The notes under the pieces: model-generated
The model's database searches: none
Seen by the model: only the letters and a program-made list of their open reading frames with translations
What the model was told of the DNA's origin: nothing
Part shown: positions 61,854-64,000 of the stretch, one piece after another
Layout of the letters: each line of letters opens with the position of its first letter
Position numbering within the stretch: position 1 is the stretch's first letter
Origin: Thiorhodococcus mannitoliphagus
GTDB taxonomy: Bacteria; Pseudomonadota; Gammaproteobacteria; Chromatiales; Chromatiaceae
Direction: 5' to 3'
Assembly (NCBI RefSeq): GCF_010915725.1
Contig: NZ_JAAIJR010000003.1
Span: 1 to 64,000 of the forward strand
DNA length: 64,000 bases
Program-made: the position numbers and the translations under genes

Positions 61854-62849
61854 TCAGCTGTAATGGATACGGTGGCAGATAGCGCCTTGGGGATCTTCGA
61901 TCAATCGGGCCATCACCCTGGGCAGCTCACTGAAAGGGCTCGAGCCGGTGATGAGCATGTCCAGCCTAGGGTCGGCCAGCAAGCCCAGCGCAGTCTCGAA
62001 ACGCCGCCGCAGCGACCAGCGCGGAGACTGCAACGGTGGAATGCCGCCGACCTGGGAGGAGCGCAGCGTCAGGCGCCGTTGATGAAAGCCTTCGCCCAAG
62101 GGCAGGGTCGCCGCTCGCGTGCCGAGCCAGCTCATCTCGACCACGGTCGACTCGAAGCCCGCCAGCTCGAGTGCGGTCACCAAGCCGGCAGGATTGCCGC
62201 TGGCATGGATCACCAGGTCGGCCTCGCGCCTTGCCTGCTGGGGTATCGCGAAGCGCACGCCTAATGCCTTGGCCACCTCGGCCTTACCTGGATCGACGTC
62301 GATCAGCTCCACCTCGCAGCCCGGGATCTTGCCCGCCAGCCAGGCGACGAGACAGCCGACCGTCCCCGCGCCAATGACCGCGATGCGGTCACCAAGCCTG
62401 GGCGTCGCGTCCCAGAGCCCGTTGACGGCGGTCTCCATGTTGGCGGCAAGAATCGCTCGCGACGCTGGAACCGCATCGGGCAGGGGAACCACGGCCTCGG
62501 CGGGCACCACGTAGTGCGTCTGATGCGGATAGAGACAGAAGACCTGCTTGCCGACCAGTGCTGCCGACCCTTCCTCGACCTCTCCGACGCTGCAATAGCC
62601 GTACTTGACCGGAAAGCTGAAGTCGCCCTCCTGAAAGGGCGCGCGCATCCGCCGGTGCTCGCTCGGGGGGATCTCACCGCGATAGACCAGTGCCTCGGTG
62701 CCACGGCTGACCGCGCCATACAGGGCGCGCACCCGGACCTGGCCGGGCTCGACCTCAGGCCAGGGCTCGGGCCTCAGCTCCCCCTGACCGGGGGCCGTTA
62801 CCCAGTAAGCAAAGGCTTTCCTTGACTCGGTCACGACTCGGAACTCCAC
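61854..62849 (-). CDS. Medium-chain dehydrogenase lacking canonical zinc ligands
   Basis: The 331-residue MDR starts with GTG. The substrate domain shows AVSRGTEALVYRGE and FPVKYGYCSVGEVEEG in places where zinc alcohol dehydrogenases have CGTD and GHE. The catalytic zinc is thus probably missing. The Rossmann motif VIGAGTVGCLVAWLAG and acidic end ELIDVD indicate NAD. It resembles the BchC-like branch that pairs with PTPS-like genes. It is the first gene of the unit. Confidence 0.83.
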   Translation of the reverse strand: MEFRVVTESRKAFAYWVTAPGQGELRPEPWPEVEPGQVRVRALYGAVSRGTEALVYRGEIPPSEHRRMRAPFQEGDFSFPVKYGYCSVGEVEEGSAALVGKQVFCLYPHQTHYVVPAEAVVPLPDAVPASRAILAANMETAVNGLWDATPRLGDRIAVIGAGTVGCLVAWLAGKIPGCEVELIDVDPGKAEVAKALGVRFAIPQQARREADLVIHASGNPAGLVTALELAGFESTVVEMSWLGTRAATLPLGEGFHQRRLTLRSSQVGGIPPLQSPRWSLRRRFETALGLLADPRLDMLITGSSPFSELPRVMARLIEDPQGAICHRIHYS

Positions 62850-62921
62850 AGCGATAGAGGGAACGAGATGATGATGGCTCCGGGCTCATGCAACACCCTG
62901 GGGTTATCGATGATCAGAAAA

Positions 62922-62953
62922 GCCGCGTCGACAAGCTGCCGCGTCGACAAGCT
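62922..62953. repeat. 16-bp tandem direct repeat
   Basis: GCCGCGTCGACAAGCT is present twice in direct succession in the 289-base divergent gap between the MDR gene and mnmA. It may lie in either promoter. The gap has no gene. Confidence 0.7.
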
Positions 62954-62958
62954 GATAG

Positions 62959-64000
<1,042 letters not shown>

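Overview
The window (64 kb, high GC, dense operons, frequent 4-base ATGA/GTGA gene overlaps) looks like the chromosome of a gammaproteobacterium, most plausibly a Chromatiales-type sulfur bacterium. The reasons are the BicA-like SulP transporter beside an Mrp antiporter, a PEP-CTERM protein, an NikKLMQO nickel importer, an AAA-ATPase-like/PD-(D/E)XK protein and short repeats common in that group. No photosynthesis, sulfur-oxidation or rRNA gene is present, so this placement is an inference. The first ~120 bases are homopolymer runs and look like a contig-edge artefact.

Layout. 0.3-4.1 kb: phosphate ABC transporter in the order pstC-pstA-pstB-pstS. 4.2-5.2 kb: a small inverted-repeat element and a Fic-like protein whose catalytic His is Gln. 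6.2-30.6 kb: a large exported copper/redox island. On the + strand lie a PKD-domain cytochrome with nine CxxCH motifs, a small periplasmic protein and a TlpA-like thioredoxin. On the - strand, read from 30.6 down to 10.9 kb, lie a 1800-residue beta-helix surface protein, three multicopper-oxidase-like proteins, a 203-residue exported protein, a subtilase with Calx-beta, thrombospondin-3 and MopE-like segments, an Sco copper chaperone, an OprC/NosA-like copper TonB receptor and a cytochrome c/periplasmic-binding fusion. 31.9-35.6 kb: PEP-CTERM protein and a convergent NarL-type two-component pair. 36.0-36.6 kb: a decayed bacterial voltage-gated sodium channel.

36.7-44.2 kb: a nine-gene Mrp-type cation/proton antiporter operon with a split MrpA and three large antiporter subunits, one fused to a peptidoglycan-binding domain. 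It is divergent from a BicA-like bicarbonate transporter and a PsiE protein (44.6-47.0 kb). 47.4-49.3 kb: a YciK-like SDR lacking its catalytic Ser/Tyr and a RibD-C reductase. 49.5-51.0 kb: AAA-ATPase-like protein. 51.3-55.8 kb: nickel ECF operon nikK-nikL-outer membrane protein-nikM-nikQ-nikO-nikR with a probable NikR operator. 56.1-59.2 kb: a three-heme cytochrome/TolB-propeller protein. 59.4-62.8 kb: a methyltransferase, glycosyltransferase, degenerate PTPS and zinc-less MDR cluster. 63.1 kb to the end: 5' part of mnmA.

The most interesting candidate system is the copper island. Two adjacent multicopper-oxidase genes each carry half of a normal copper site (HTVHYHG plus HCH in one; HPFHYHG plus HSH in the other), so the active enzyme may be a split hetero-oligomer. 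It is encoded with its own copper import and insertion proteins, a giant surface scaffold and a nonaheme cytochrome. An extracellular metal (Mn or Fe) oxidase or outer-surface electron transfer system is the working hypothesis. The second candidate is the pterin-like/glycosyltransferase cluster, in which several enzymes have lost canonical catalytic residues.
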